Assembly: GCF_039535235.1 (NCBI RefSeq)
Contig: NZ_BAAAWU010000001.1
Location: 2,418,001 to 2,482,000, forward strand
Direction: 5' to 3'
DNA: 64,000 bases
Source of the DNA: Streptomyces roseoviridis
Lineage (GTDB): Bacteria; Actinomycetota; Actinomycetes; Streptomycetales; Streptomycetaceae
Positions 28,196 to 36,970 of the stretch are shown in pieces (the first letter of the stretch is position 1; every line of letters starts with the position of its first letter). Both the position numbers and the translations under genes were made by a program. Under the pieces are notes generated by a model, which did not search any database, was not told the origin of the DNA, and saw nothing but the letters and a program-made list of their open reading frames with translations.

Positions 28196-28241
28196 CGCGA
28201 GGGGCCCCGCACCGGCCGGAGCCGGTGCGGGGCCCCTCGCG
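28196..28241. terminator. Strong hairpin terminator after the malic enzyme gene
   Basis: A perfect 21-bp stem (28196-28216 with 28221-28241) closes a four-base loop CGGA, directly after the malic enzyme stop on the minus strand. Confidence 0.9.
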
Positions 28242-28253
28242 TAGGCGGCCGCG

Positions 28254-29465
28254 TCAGCGGCGGGCGACGCCCTCCGCGCGGGCGGCGGCGGCGACCGCGG
28301 CCGCGACGGCCGGGGCGACCCGCTCGTCGAACGGCGACGGGATGACGCAGTCGGCGGCGAGCCGGTCGCCCACCACGTCCGCGATGGCGTTGGCCGCGGC
28401 GATCTTCATGCCCTCGGTGATCCGGGAGGCCCGGACCTGGAGCGCGCCGGCGAAGATGCCGGGGAACGCGAGGACGTTGTTGATCTGGTTCGGGTAGTCC
28501 GAACGGCCGGTGGCCACGACCGCCGCGTACTTGTGCGCGACGTCCGGGTGCACCTCGGGGTTCGGGTTGGCCATGGCGAACACGAAGGCGTTCGGCGCCA
28601 TGGCCGCGACGGCCTGCTCCGGGACCGTGCCACCGGAGACACCGATGAAGACGTCGGCGCCGGCCAGGGCGCTCTCCAGGGAGCCGGTGAGGCCCGCCTT
28701 GTTGGTGAGCTCGGCGATCTCGCGCTTGACGTCCGTGAGGTCCTCGCGGTCGCGGCTGACGATGCCCTTGCGGTCGGCCACGGCGACGTCGCCGAGTCCG
28801 GCCTCCAGCAGGAACTTCGCGATGGCCACACCGGCCGCACCGGCGCCGGAGATGACGCCGCGCAGCTCGCCCAGGGTCCGGCCGGTCAGCTTCGCCGCGT
28901 TGCGGAGGGCGGCGAGGGTGACAATGGCGGTGCCGTGCTGGTCGTCGTGGAAGACCGGGATGTCCAGGCGCTCCTGGAGCTTGCGCTCGATCTCGAAGCA
29001 CCGGGGCGCCGAGATGTCCTCCAGGTTCACGCCACCGAAGGACGGGGCGAGCCGGACGACGGTCTCGACGATCTCGTCGGTGTCGGTGGTGGCGAGCGCG
29101 ATCGGCACCGCGTCCACGCCTCCGAACTGCTTGAAGAGGATGGCCTTCCCCTCCATGACCGGAAGCGATGCCTCCGGGCCGATGTCGCCGAGGCCGAGCA
29201 CCGCCGTGCCGTCGGTCACGACCGCGACGACCTGAGACTTCCAGGTGTAGTCGTTGACCAGCTCGGGCTGCTCCGCGATTGCCGTGCACACCTTGGCGAC
29301 GCCGGGCGTGTACGCGAGGGACAGGTCGTCCTTGTCGCGCAGCGGCACCGTGGCCGAGATGGCCATCTTGCCGCCGCGGTGCAGCGCGAAGGCCGGATCG
29401 AAGGGCTCACCGGGAGCCCCTTCCGTACCGCTCTCGCTGCGAGGATTGACGATCTCCGCTGCCAT
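28254..29465 (-). CDS. NADP-dependent malic enzyme
   Basis: 403-residue short-form malic enzyme converting malate to pyruvate, CO2 and NAD(P)H. Visible: catalytic Tyr in LSLAYTPGVAKV, Lys in HRGGKMAI, metal-binding FHDDQHGTAIVTL, dinucleotide fold VISGAGAAGVAIAKF, and FAMANPNPEV. There is no C-terminal phosphotransacetylase domain. It corresponds to the enzyme I recall as SCO5261 of S. coelicolor, which prefers NADP and is linked to lipid supply. AAGGGG lies 8 nt before the ATG. Confidence 0.95.
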   Translation of the reverse strand: MAAEIVNPRSESGTEGAPGEPFDPAFALHRGGKMAISATVPLRDKDDLSLAYTPGVAKVCTAIAEQPELVNDYTWKSQVVAVVTDGTAVLGLGDIGPEASLPVMEGKAILFKQFGGVDAVPIALATTDTDEIVETVVRLAPSFGGVNLEDISAPRCFEIERKLQERLDIPVFHDDQHGTAIVTLAALRNAAKLTGRTLGELRGVISGAGAAGVAIAKFLLEAGLGDVAVADRKGIVSRDREDLTDVKREIAELTNKAGLTGSLESALAGADVFIGVSGGTVPEQAVAAMAPNAFVFAMANPNPEVHPDVAHKYAAVVATGRSDYPNQINNVLAFPGIFAGALQVRASRITEGMKIAAANAIADVVGDRLAADCVIPSPFDERVAPAVAAAVAAAARAEGVARR

Positions 29466-30001
29466 TGGGTTGACCCCTTAAGTCTTCTTCATTTGAGGGT
29501 GGCCGCTCCCGGTTGAGGAGGGGTGGGTGGGTCCCGCGGCCGCCGTGTCTGGCAGCCGCGCGGGCGCGCCGCACAACGCGCCCTGAGCCCCGGATGAGGG
29601 GTGTAAGGATCCTTCTTACCGGACGGACGGCTCCGGAGACGAGTCGATGAAGCTTCGGTGACACGACTCATACCGAGCGCTACCGGACACGCACGGAGGA
29701 CGACACGTCACTCGATGTCCGGATAGATGGTTTCCCGACCCGAATAGCGGCCTTCATGTCGTCCGAATGGCGAGATCCACAGGAGAATTTTCGGCGTGGA
29801 TGGCACCTCTCCGGAGAAGGTTTTGCCTTGGGGGGACTGGCCACCGGGTTTCGGCCACATCCCGTTACCCGATTTTGACATCCTTGGCCGTCGGTTTGCG
29901 GCAGTCCGAATGGCAAGATGCCGTAATCACACGAGGTCGCGGCACTCGAAGGTGCGTACGCGGCCTAAGGCAACTCCCTCACACGCCGGAGGAACCCGAC
30001 C
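29466..30001. other. 536-bp intergenic region before the amino-acid ABC operon
   Basis: No convincing gene. Base composition is less GC-rich than its surroundings. It holds the malic enzyme promoter at the left, an imperfect direct repeat GTCCGAATGGC(G/A)AGAT at 29761-29776 and 29904-29919 (15 of 16 identical), and a TTGACA hexamer at 29875-29880 without a clear -10. GGAGG precedes the ATG at 30002. It probably contains the regulatory sites of both flanking units. Confidence 0.5.
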
Positions 30002-30970
30002 ATGACCGCACGCTCCACGCGCTGTACGACCGCCGCCAAGACCCGCACGTCCCGTCTTGCCGCGGTCGCCGCCATCGCGGTCGCCGGCTCGATGCTGCTG
30101 ACCGCCTGCGGAGACCAGACCGAGGGCGGCTCCACCAAGGAGGGCGGCGACTCCACCGCCGCAGCGAGCAAGGCCCCCCTGTTCTCGAAGCTCCCGGCCG
30201 ACATCCAGAAGGCCGGCGTCATCAAGGTCGGCACGGACGCCTCGTACGCCCCCATGGAGTTCACCGAGGGCGGCAAGATCGTCGGCGTCGATCCCGACAT
30301 CGCCCAGGCGCTGAGCAAGCAGCTCGGCGTCGAGTTCAAGTTCACCTCGGGCACCTTCGACGGTCTGATCACCTCGATCTACACCGGCCGCCAGGACCTG
30401 ATCATGTCCTCGATGACGGACAACAAGAAGCGCCAGGAGGGCCTGGACGACAGCGGGAAGAAGATCGGCAAGGGCATCGACTTCGTCGACTACTTCAGCT
30501 CCGGCGTGTCCCTGCTGGTCAAGAAGGGCAACCCGCAGGGCGTCAACTCCCTCGACGACCTGTGCGGCAAGACCGTCGCCGTCCAGCGCGGCACGATCTA
30601 CGAGGACACCTTCAAGGCGCAGGCCGCGAAGTGCGGCGCCAAGAAGCTCACCATCCAGGCCTTCGACACCGACGCCGAGGCCCAGACCCGCGTCAAGGCC
30701 GGCGGCGCCGTCGCCGACCTGAACGACTACCCGGTGGCCGCGTACATCGCGAAGACCTCCGGCGGCGGCAACGACTTCGAGGTCGTCGGCAGCCAGAGCG
30801 ACGTCGGCCTCTTCGGCATCGGCGTGTCCAAGGACGAGCCGCAGCTGCGCGACGCCGTCAAGGAGGCGCTCGACGCGATCATCAAGGACGGCTCCTACGC
30901 CGAGGTCCTGAAGAAGTGGAACGTCGAGGGCAGCGCCGTGAAGTCGGCGACGATCAACGCCGGCAAGTGA
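30002..30970 (+). CDS. Amino-acid ABC transporter substrate-binding lipoprotein
   Basis: 322 residues. Signal peptide with lipobox LTAC (Cys36), then a type II periplasmic-binding fold of the polar amino acid family (IKVGTDASYAPMEFTEGGKIVGVDPDIA, DGLITSIYTGRQDLIMSSMT, GKTVAVQRGTIYED, AVADLNDYPVAAYI). Binds an amino acid outside the membrane and hands it to the permease. The ligand cannot be told from sequence; Glu/Gln or a related polar amino acid is likely. First gene of a three-gene operon. Confidence 0.93.
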   Translation: MTARSTRCTTAAKTRTSRLAAVAAIAVAGSMLLTACGDQTEGGSTKEGGDSTAAASKAPLFSKLPADIQKAGVIKVGTDASYAPMEFTEGGKIVGVDPDIAQALSKQLGVEFKFTSGTFDGLITSIYTGRQDLIMSSMTDNKKRQEGLDDSGKKIGKGIDFVDYFSSGVSLLVKKGNPQGVNSLDDLCGKTVAVQRGTIYEDTFKAQAAKCGAKKLTIQAFDTDAEAQTRVKAGGAVADLNDYPVAAYIAKTSGGGNDFEVVGSQSDVGLFGIGVSKDEPQLRDAVKEALDAIIKDGSYAEVLKKWNVEGSAVKSATINAGK

Positions 30971-31006
30971 TCCCCTCGCTCCTCGCTCCACTGAAGGGCA
31001 GTCGTC

Positions 31007-31953
31007 GTGACTGACAAGATCTCCAAGGACCCGGCCGCCGCACCGGCCGGGTCCGGCCCCTCGGCCTCGCCCTACGAGGCGATCAAGGCCATCCCCGTAC
31101 GCCACTACGGCCGCTGGATCAGCGGTGTCGTGGTCGTCGTCCTCCTCGGATGGCTGCTCTACGCCTTCTCCCAGGGCAACATCATCTGGGACACGGTGTG
31201 GGACAAGCTCTTCGACACGTCGATCCTCGACGGCCTCGTCAACACCGTGATCATCAGCGTCGCCTCCATGGCGCTCGGCCTGGTCCTCGGCATCGTCTTC
31301 GCGGTGATGCGCCTGTCGAAGAACCCGGTCACCGGCGCGGTCGCCTGGCTCTACATCTGGTTCTTCCGCGGCACCCCGGTGTACGTGCAGCTGCTGGTCT
31401 GGTTCAACCTGTCGCTGATCTTCGAGTACATCAACCTCGGGCCGATCTACAAGAACGAGACCGTCGACGTCATGACGCCGTTCATGGTCGCGCTGCTCGG
31501 TCTCGGCCTCAACGAGGGCGCCTACATGGCGGAGATCGTCCGCGCGGGCATCCAGTCGGTCGACGAGGGCCAGACCGAGGCGGCGCACGCGCTCGGCATG
31601 TCCCAGACGAAGACCATGGGACGGATCGTCCTCCCGCAGGCCATGCGGGTGATCGTGCCGCCGACGGGCAACGAGTTCATCAACATGCTGAAGACCTCGT
31701 CGCTGGTCTCGGCCGTGCAGTACACCGAACTGCTGCGCGCGTCCTCGAACATCGGCTCCACGGCCGGCGCCGTGATGGAGATGCTCTTCGTGGCCTCGAT
31801 CTGGTACCTGGCGCTGACCAGCGTGTTCAGCGTCGGCCAGTACTACCTGGAGCGTCGCTTCTCCCGCGGTTCCCTCCGCACCCTGCCGCCCACCCCCTGG
31901 CAGCGGGTCAAGAAGAACCTGACCACGTTCAAGCGTTCCCCGGAGATGTCAGC

Positions 31954-31957
<4 letters not shown>
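31007..31957 (+). CDS. Amino-acid ABC transporter permease
   Basis: 316-residue integral membrane protein of the HisM/QM family. After a cytosolic Pro/Ala N-terminus come a first helix ([18 protein letters not shown]) and further helices, with the EAA loop [24 protein letters not shown] contacting the ATPase. It is the only permease gene, so it probably works as a homodimer. The GTG start follows GAAGGGCAG. Its stop overlaps the ATPase start (ATGA). Confidence 0.93.
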
Positions 31958-32718
<761 letters not shown>

Positions 32719-32729
32719 GCCCGACACGA

Positions 32730-32766
32730 AAGGGGCGGTACGGGCACCACGCCCGTACCGCCCCTT
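32730..32766. terminator. Hairpin terminator after the ABC operon
   Basis: A perfect 16-bp stem (32730-32745 with 32751-32766) and ACCAC loop lie between the ABC ATPase stop and the convergent methyltransferase stop. Confidence 0.85.
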
Positions 32767-32779
32767 CGTCGTACGGCCG

Positions 32780-33544
32780 CTACCTCACGGCGAGCAGCAG
32801 GGTGTCGGAGGGCGAGGCCCAGACCGGCCGGGCCTCGCCGAAGCCGGCCGCGCGCAGCGCGTCGGCGTGCCAGCGCGGGGCGGGCATGTCGCCGTCGGCG
32901 TGCTCGCCGTAGATCTCGAAGCGGCGGGCGGTGGGCTCGGCGAGGACCGGATCGGCGGCGGCGACCGCCCACCAGTCGGCCCAGTCCAGGACGCCGGCGG
33001 CCTTCTCGCGGTCCATCCGGGCGTGGCGCTGCGCGCGCTCGGCGGCGTTGATGCGGGGGGTGGTCTCGTCGATCATGCGGTCGGCGTTCATGAAGACGCC
33101 GCCCTCGCGCACCAGCCCGGCCAGCTGCCCGTAGAGGGCCGCCAGGGGCTCGCTGTGCAGCCAGTGCAGGGCGGTGGCGGTCAGGACGGCGTCGTACGCG
33201 TCGTGGGGCAGGGCGGCGGTCCAGGCGGGGTCCTTGAGGTCCGCGGTCACCAGGGTGACGCGCGGGTCGCCGTCGAAGTACCCCTCGGCGATGGCCAGGA
33301 GGGCCGGGTCGAGGTCGACGCCGGTGCTGGTGGCGTTCGGGAACCGCTTGAGGAGCCGGTCCGTGATACTTCCCGTACCGCAGGCGAGGTCGAGGACGCG
33401 GGGCTCGGGCCCCACGAGCGCCTCGACCATGTCGAGCATCACGCGGAACCGCTCCTCGCGGTCCGGCATGTACCACTCCTGCTGACGGTCCCAGCTCTGC
33501 TGCCAGGCCGTCCAGTCGGTTCCGGTCGTCGCCGCGTCCGTCAT
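32780..33544 (-). CDS. Class I SAM-dependent methyltransferase
   Basis: 254 residues with motif I VLDLACGTGSITDRLL, acidic motif GVDLDPALL, motif II TADLKDP and AVLTATALHWLH, matching the methyltransferase type 11/25 group. Substrate unknown; small-molecule methylation is most likely. The ATG at 33544 is preceded by GAGGTGAGGG. Divergent from the CGNR gene, with a 27-bp near-perfect palindrome between them. Confidence 0.88.
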   Translation of the reverse strand: MTDAATTGTDWTAWQQSWDRQQEWYMPDREERFRVMLDMVEALVGPEPRVLDLACGTGSITDRLLKRFPNATSTGVDLDPALLAIAEGYFDGDPRVTLVTADLKDPAWTAALPHDAYDAVLTATALHWLHSEPLAALYGQLAGLVREGGVFMNADRMIDETTPRINAAERAQRHARMDREKAAGVLDWADWWAVAAADPVLAEPTARRFEIYGEHADGDMPAPRWHADALRAAGFGEARPVWASPSDTLLLAVR

Positions 33545-33575
33545 GGCCCTCACCTCACCCTCGTCGTAATACCCT

Positions 33576-33602
33576 CGAAGGGAAAGCGTCGCTTACCCTT
33601 CG
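33576..33602. promoter_or_regulatory. 27-bp near-perfect palindrome in a divergent promoter region
   Basis: CGAAGGGAAAGCG (33576-33588), one central base, CGCTTACCCTTCG (33590-33602); 12 of 13 positions pair. It lies between the methyltransferase and CGNR starts and is a strong candidate operator, possibly for the CGNR protein itself. Confidence 0.6.
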
Positions 33603-33639
33603 CCGCCCCGACCCTAGCCCGCCAGAGTAAGGACTACAA

Positions 33640-34260
33640 GTGGAACTGGCCTATTACTCGGATTACGCCGTGCGTCTGGTCAACACCGAGGAACCGGTCC
33701 GCGCGAAGGACTCCCTCACCTCCGTCGAGGCGGTCCGCGAGCTCTTCGGCGCGGCCTCCCAGATGGCCCGGCGAGTGACGGACGCCGACGTGACCCGCTT
33801 CCGCTCGGTCCGCGGCCGGCTGCGCGCGGTCTTCACCGCGGCCGACGAGGGCGACCACACCCAAGCCGTCGACCTGCTGAACTCCCTCCTCCTGGAGTTC
33901 CCGGTCAGCCCGCAGATCTCCGGCCACGACCACCTCGACGAGGAGGGCCGGCCCCGCTGGCACATGCACCTCGCCGATCATCCGTCGAACGCGACCGCGG
34001 GCTACGCCGCCATCGCCGCGATGGGCCTCGCCTTCCACCTCACGGAGTTCGGCGCCGACCGTCTCGGCCTGTGCCAGGCCGCGCCCTGCCGCAACGCCTA
34101 CCTCGACACCTCGACCAACCGCTCGCGCCGCTACTGCTCCGACCGCTGCGCCACCCGCGCCAACGTGGCCGCCTACCGGGCCCGCAAGCGCCAGGAGGCC
34201 GAGCGGACCGGCCGGACGCAGGAGAAGAGCCAGGAGAGCACCACCCCGGCCGACCGCTGA
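33640..34260 (+). CDS. CGNR zinc finger (ABATE-type) putative regulator
   Basis: 206 residues. The N-terminal helical ABATE-like domain (YAVRLVNTEEPVRAKDSLTS...) is followed by a C-terminal CGNR-like zinc finger: C-x4-C in LCQAAPCRNAYLDTS and C-x3-C in RYCSDRCATRANVAAYRARK. These proteins are thought to be stress-related DNA-binding regulators. The GTG start follows AAGGA. The last 88 bp overlap, tail to tail, with the sodX gene on the other strand. It may bind the upstream palindrome. Confidence 0.88.
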   Translation: MELAYYSDYAVRLVNTEEPVRAKDSLTSVEAVRELFGAASQMARRVTDADVTRFRSVRGRLRAVFTAADEGDHTQAVDLLNSLLLEFPVSPQISGHDHLDEEGRPRWHMHLADHPSNATAGYAAIAAMGLAFHLTEFGADRLGLCQAAPCRNAYLDTSTNRSRRYCSDRCATRANVAAYRARKRQEAERTGRTQEKSQESTTPADR

Positions 34261-34598
34261 CGCCCGGGGGTGACGGGCCGGTAGCGCGCCCGCACCCGGC
34301 CGAGCACGAGCGACGGCGGTACGACCCCGAACACCCGGCTGTCGCCCTCCGTGTCCGGGTTGTCCCCCAGCACCCACCAGCCGCCGTCCCTCCGTTCGGC
34401 CAGCCGCTTCACGATGAGCAGATCCTGCTGCAACGGATGCCGCAGCACGGCCACGTCCCCCGGCCGCAACCGCGCCCCGTAGTGCACGAAAAGCCGATCG
34501 CCGTGCAGCAGCGTGGGCACCATCGACACCCCCGTGACCTCGGCGATCCCGAACGGGGCCCCGGTCTCCTGCCCCGGCTCTCGCCCCGACTCCACCAT
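34173..34598 (-). CDS. sodX: Nickel-type superoxide dismutase maturation protease
   Basis: 141-residue S26 signal-peptidase-like protease that removes the N-terminal extension of pro-NiSOD. Ser25 in GVSMVPTL and Lys64 in LLIVKRL are the catalytic pair, followed by the family box GGWWVLGDNPDTEGDSR. There is no clear N-terminal membrane anchor, as in known SodX. The ATG at 34598 lies six bases after GGGAGG. Divergent from sodN, its substrate gene. The C-terminal 29 codons overlap the convergent CGNR gene. Confidence 0.92.
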   Translation of the reverse strand: MVESGREPGQETGAPFGIAEVTGVSMVPTLLHGDRLFVHYGARLRPGDVAVLRHPLQQDLLIVKRLAERRDGGWWVLGDNPDTEGDSRVFGVVPPSLVLGRVRARYRPVTPGRQRSAGVVLSWLFSCVRPVRSASWRLRAR

Positions 34599-34697
34599 TC
34601 GGCACCTCCCGGTCCGATCGTCCACGAGTCCCATGCCGACCCTGGACTTTTGTCCTAAGCCCCAGGGGGCGCTCGCGAAATCGCGCTTCTCACGGAG

Positions 34698-34740
34698 TAA
34701 TGTCCCACCTGAGAAGACGATCACGAGGAAGGACAGCAGC
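34698..34740 (+). promoter_or_regulatory. sodN promoter and short leader
   Basis: A -10-like TAATGT is at 34698-34703, so the leader would be about 30 nt and include GAGGAAGGA before the ATG. In S. coelicolor the sodN 5' end is the target of the s-SodF RNA made from the sodF 3' UTR under Nur control. The equivalent sodF lies outside this window. Confidence 0.45.
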
Positions 34741-35136
34741 ATGCTCTCCCGCCTGTTTGCCCCCAAGGTGAAGGTCAGCGCCCACTGCGACCTCCCCTGC
34801 GGCGTTTACGACCCGGCCCAGGCCCGCATCGAGGCCGAGTCGGTCAAGGCCGTCCAGGAGAAGTACCAGGCGAACGAGGACCCGCACTTCCGGGCCCGCG
34901 CCACGGTCATCAAGGAGCAGCGCGCGGAGCTCGCCAAGCACCACGTCTCGGTGCTGTGGAGCGACTACTTCAAGCCCCCGCACTTCGAGAAGTACCCCGA
35001 GCTGCACACGCTCATCAACGACACCCTGAAGGCCCTGTCGACGGCGAAGGCCTCGACGGACCCGAAGACGGGCGAGAAGGCGCTGGAGCTCATCGCCGAG
35101 ATCGACCGCATCTTCTGGGAGACGAAGAAGGCCTGA
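34741..35136 (+). CDS. sodN: Superoxide dismutase, nickel-type
   Basis: 131-residue precursor. A 14-residue leader (MLSRLFAPKVKVSA) is removed by SodX to expose the nickel hook HCDLPCGVYD with ligands His1, Cys2 and Cys6. The remainder is the four-helix bundle that assembles into a hexamer. Cytosolic detoxification of superoxide. The divergent sodX and the downstream hairpin frame it as a single-gene unit, controlled by nickel in relatives. Confidence 0.98.
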   Translation: MLSRLFAPKVKVSAHCDLPCGVYDPAQARIEAESVKAVQEKYQANEDPHFRARATVIKEQRAELAKHHVSVLWSDYFKPPHFEKYPELHTLINDTLKALSTAKASTDPKTGEKALELIAEIDRIFWETKKA

Positions 35137-35157
35137 CCTTCCTTCTGCTCCGCCGTG

Positions 35158-35190
35158 AAGGGGCCCGACCGCGTGGCGGTGGGGCCCCTT
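35158..35190. terminator. Hairpin terminator after sodN
   Basis: A 15-position stem (35158-35172 with 35176-35190) with one G-G mismatch and a three-base loop lies 22 bp after the sodN stop. Confidence 0.75.
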
Positions 35191-35273
35191 CCGCACGGGG
35201 CACCGGCGCGCCCTCGACCGCGCATCAGGGCGTGCCCTCCCCCGGCCGACCGGGCTGCCCGTGTTCCCATCGG

Positions 35274-35951
35274 CTACTGGTTCGGCGCTACAACCGGTGC
35301 CGGCATGGCGAGCGCGCGGCCGAGGGCTGCGCAGACGGGGGCGGCGAAGTCGGGGATGTGGACGGCTGACCAGGTGGTGGCCAGCCGGAGGAAGGCCGCC
35401 AGGTCGCGCTCCGCGTCGGCGAGGAGGCTCGGCAGGTCGGCCAGGGGCACCTCGATGGTCGGGCTGTTCGGCTGCTCGGTGTCCACGGTCAGCCGGACCA
35501 CGTCACCGATGCGTTCGGCGAGCGGGGAAGGGCTGTGACCGAAGTCCGCCCACCCCTCGCCGTCGATGACTTCCCGCCAGTCGTGCCGTTCGTCCAGACC
35601 GTTGCAGCAGCCGGGCGACAGGACGACGCCCGTCGCCGTGTCGGTCGCCCGCAGGCCGCCAGGGGCCCAGAGGGTGCCGGACGTGAGCAGCCCGTGGAGG
35701 AAGTGCCCCAGGGGATCCACGGGGCCCTGCGCTCGCTCCCGTCGTCCCGGCTCGGCGTCGTTGCAGTCGGCCAGGCGCATGACGGCGGTGCCGACCTGGT
35801 CGGGGCTCAGCGCACCGCTCAGTGGCAGCAGGTCGTATCCGCCGGGGTCGGCCACCGGCCAGAGGTCGAAACCGTCGGTGGCGAGGATCTCCAGGACGGG
35901 CTGCAGAATGATCATTCGAGTCGTGTCCGGCATCCCTGCGTGCCGGTGCAT
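35274..35951 (-). CDS. Hypothetical protein
   Basis: Up to 225 residues; family not recognised. It is acidic and soluble, with no signal or membrane segment. Visible features: DLWPVADPGGYDLLPLSG, LSPGCCNGLDERHDWREVIDG (a Cys-Cys pair), and a C-terminal segment LADAERDLAAFLRLATTWSAVHIPDF, which looks like an immunity/SMI1-like surface protein but has no recognisable signature. The start is uncertain: ATG at 35951 (behind GGTGA), 35933 or 35915. Upstream on its strand is the GNAT gene, 19 bp away, so it may be the last gene of the LysR-led operon. Confidence 0.65.
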   Translation of the reverse strand: MHRHAGMPDTTRMIILQPVLEILATDGFDLWPVADPGGYDLLPLSGALSPDQVGTAVMRLADCNDAEPGRRERAQGPVDPLGHFLHGLLTSGTLWAPGGLRATDTATGVVLSPGCCNGLDERHDWREVIDGEGWADFGHSPSPLAERIGDVVRLTVDTEQPNSPTIEVPLADLPSLLADAERDLAAFLRLATTWSAVHIPDFAAPVCAALGRALAMPAPVVAPNQ

Positions 35952-35970
35952 GGGATCACCGGGCCGCCCG

Positions 35971-36432
35971 TCAGTCCACCGGCCACGTGTAGCGCCGTTT
36001 CTCCTTCGCGGTGGCCCCCAGGCGGTCGTAGAAGCGGATCGCGCCCTCGTTCCAGGTCGGGGTCTGCCACTGGACGAAGGGGAGGCCCAGGGCGCGGGCC
36101 TCCTCGCGGACGGCGGCCATCAGGAGGGGACCGAGGCCGTGGCCGCGGGCCGGCTCCGTGAGGTAGAGGCAGTCCATGTGGAGGTACTCGGCGGCGTCCC
36201 AGGTGGAGAGCTCCGGGGCGCAGGTGGCGTAGCCGGCGAGGGTGCCGTCGGGGAGTTCGGCGACCAGACAGCGCAGGCGGGGGGCCGCGGGCTCGAAGAG
36301 GAGACGGTGCAGGCGGGCGGCGAGGTCCGGCGGCGGAGGCGCGGCCTTCTCGTAGGCGGCGTGCTCCGCGGCGAGTTCGGCCACCCGGTCCAGATCCCCG
36401 GGGCGGGCGGGCCGGACGACGGCGCCCGTCAT
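35971..36432 (-). CDS. GNAT family N-acetyltransferase
   Basis: 153 residues: VVRPARPGDLDRVAELAAEHAAYEK at the start, the core strand LAGYATCAPELSTWDAAEYLHMDCLYL, the acetyl-CoA loop RGHGLGPLLMAAV, and the end WQTPTWNEGAIRFYDRLGA. Resembles diamine/polyamine-type acetyltransferases (SSAT-like); substrate unknown. It follows the small unknown gene at 36470 by 37 bp on the same strand. Confidence 0.88.
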   Translation of the reverse strand: MTGAVVRPARPGDLDRVAELAAEHAAYEKAAPPPPDLAARLHRLLFEPAAPRLRCLVAELPDGTLAGYATCAPELSTWDAAEYLHMDCLYLTEPARGHGLGPLLMAAVREEARALGLPFVQWQTPTWNEGAIRFYDRLGATAKEKRRYTWPVD

Positions 36433-36469
36433 CGGACGGCTCCGCCGGTCAGGCGGACCGCGGTGGTCG

Positions 36470-36970
36470 TCATCGGACCTCCCCCTCCAGGGTGTCGGCG
36501 GCCCACGCCGCCAGGCGGTCGGCGGCCGGGCCGTTGCCGTCGAGGACGTGGCGGACGAAGGACTCCCGCTCGTGGGCGAGGACCGCGGCCTCCCAGACGC
36601 AGGGGGCGAGTCCGGCCCGGCCGGGGCGCAGGGCGTCGGGCCGGCCGGCCGGGCCGGTCCAGACGGCGAGGTCGGACATGTGGCCCTCGGTCCAGGTGTG
36701 GACGAGGACGTAGTCGCCGTCGCCGCCCGCGTGCACGAGCAGCACCGCGAGGCCGAGCGAGCCGCGGTGGCGGCCGGCGGCCAGGTGGTCGGCGGCGAGC
36801 GCGAGCGCGGGGGCCGCCTCCGCCTCGCCGACCGTCCGGCCGGGGGCCTCGATGCCGTACGGCTTGACGCGGTGGCCCGCGATCTCGCGCTCCCCCAACG
36901 GCCTCACCCGACGGGCGTGATGGCCCTGGGCGAGCGCGAGGACGGCGTCCCACTTCCCTCCACTGTTCAT
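36470..36970 (-). CDS. Hypothetical protein translationally coupled to the LysR gene
   Basis: 166 residues; no family recognised with confidence. There is an alpha/beta pattern with DYVLVHTWTEGHMSDLAVWTG and CVWEAAVLAHERESFVRHVLDGNG. The ATG overlaps the LysR stop (ATGA), so it is produced with the regulator, and it is followed by a GNAT gene. Confidence 0.75.
   Translation of the reverse strand: MNSGGKWDAVLALAQGHHARRVRPLGEREIAGHRVKPYGIEAPGRTVGEAEAAPALALAADHLAAGRHRGSLGLAVLLVHAGGDGDYVLVHTWTEGHMSDLAVWTGPAGRPDALRPGRAGLAPCVWEAAVLAHERESFVRHVLDGNGPAADRLAAWAADTLEGEVR

Noticed and set aside
29796..30005. Possible 69-codon gene upstream of the amino-acid binding protein
   Set aside because: It has a weak start context, no recognisable product, and overlaps the ribosome site of the real gene.
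35906..35917. Perfect 12-bp palindrome GAATGATCATTC
   Set aside because: It lies within the 5' coding part of the unknown gene and reads as Met-Ile-Ile codons. It could be an operator if translation starts later, but evidence is too thin.
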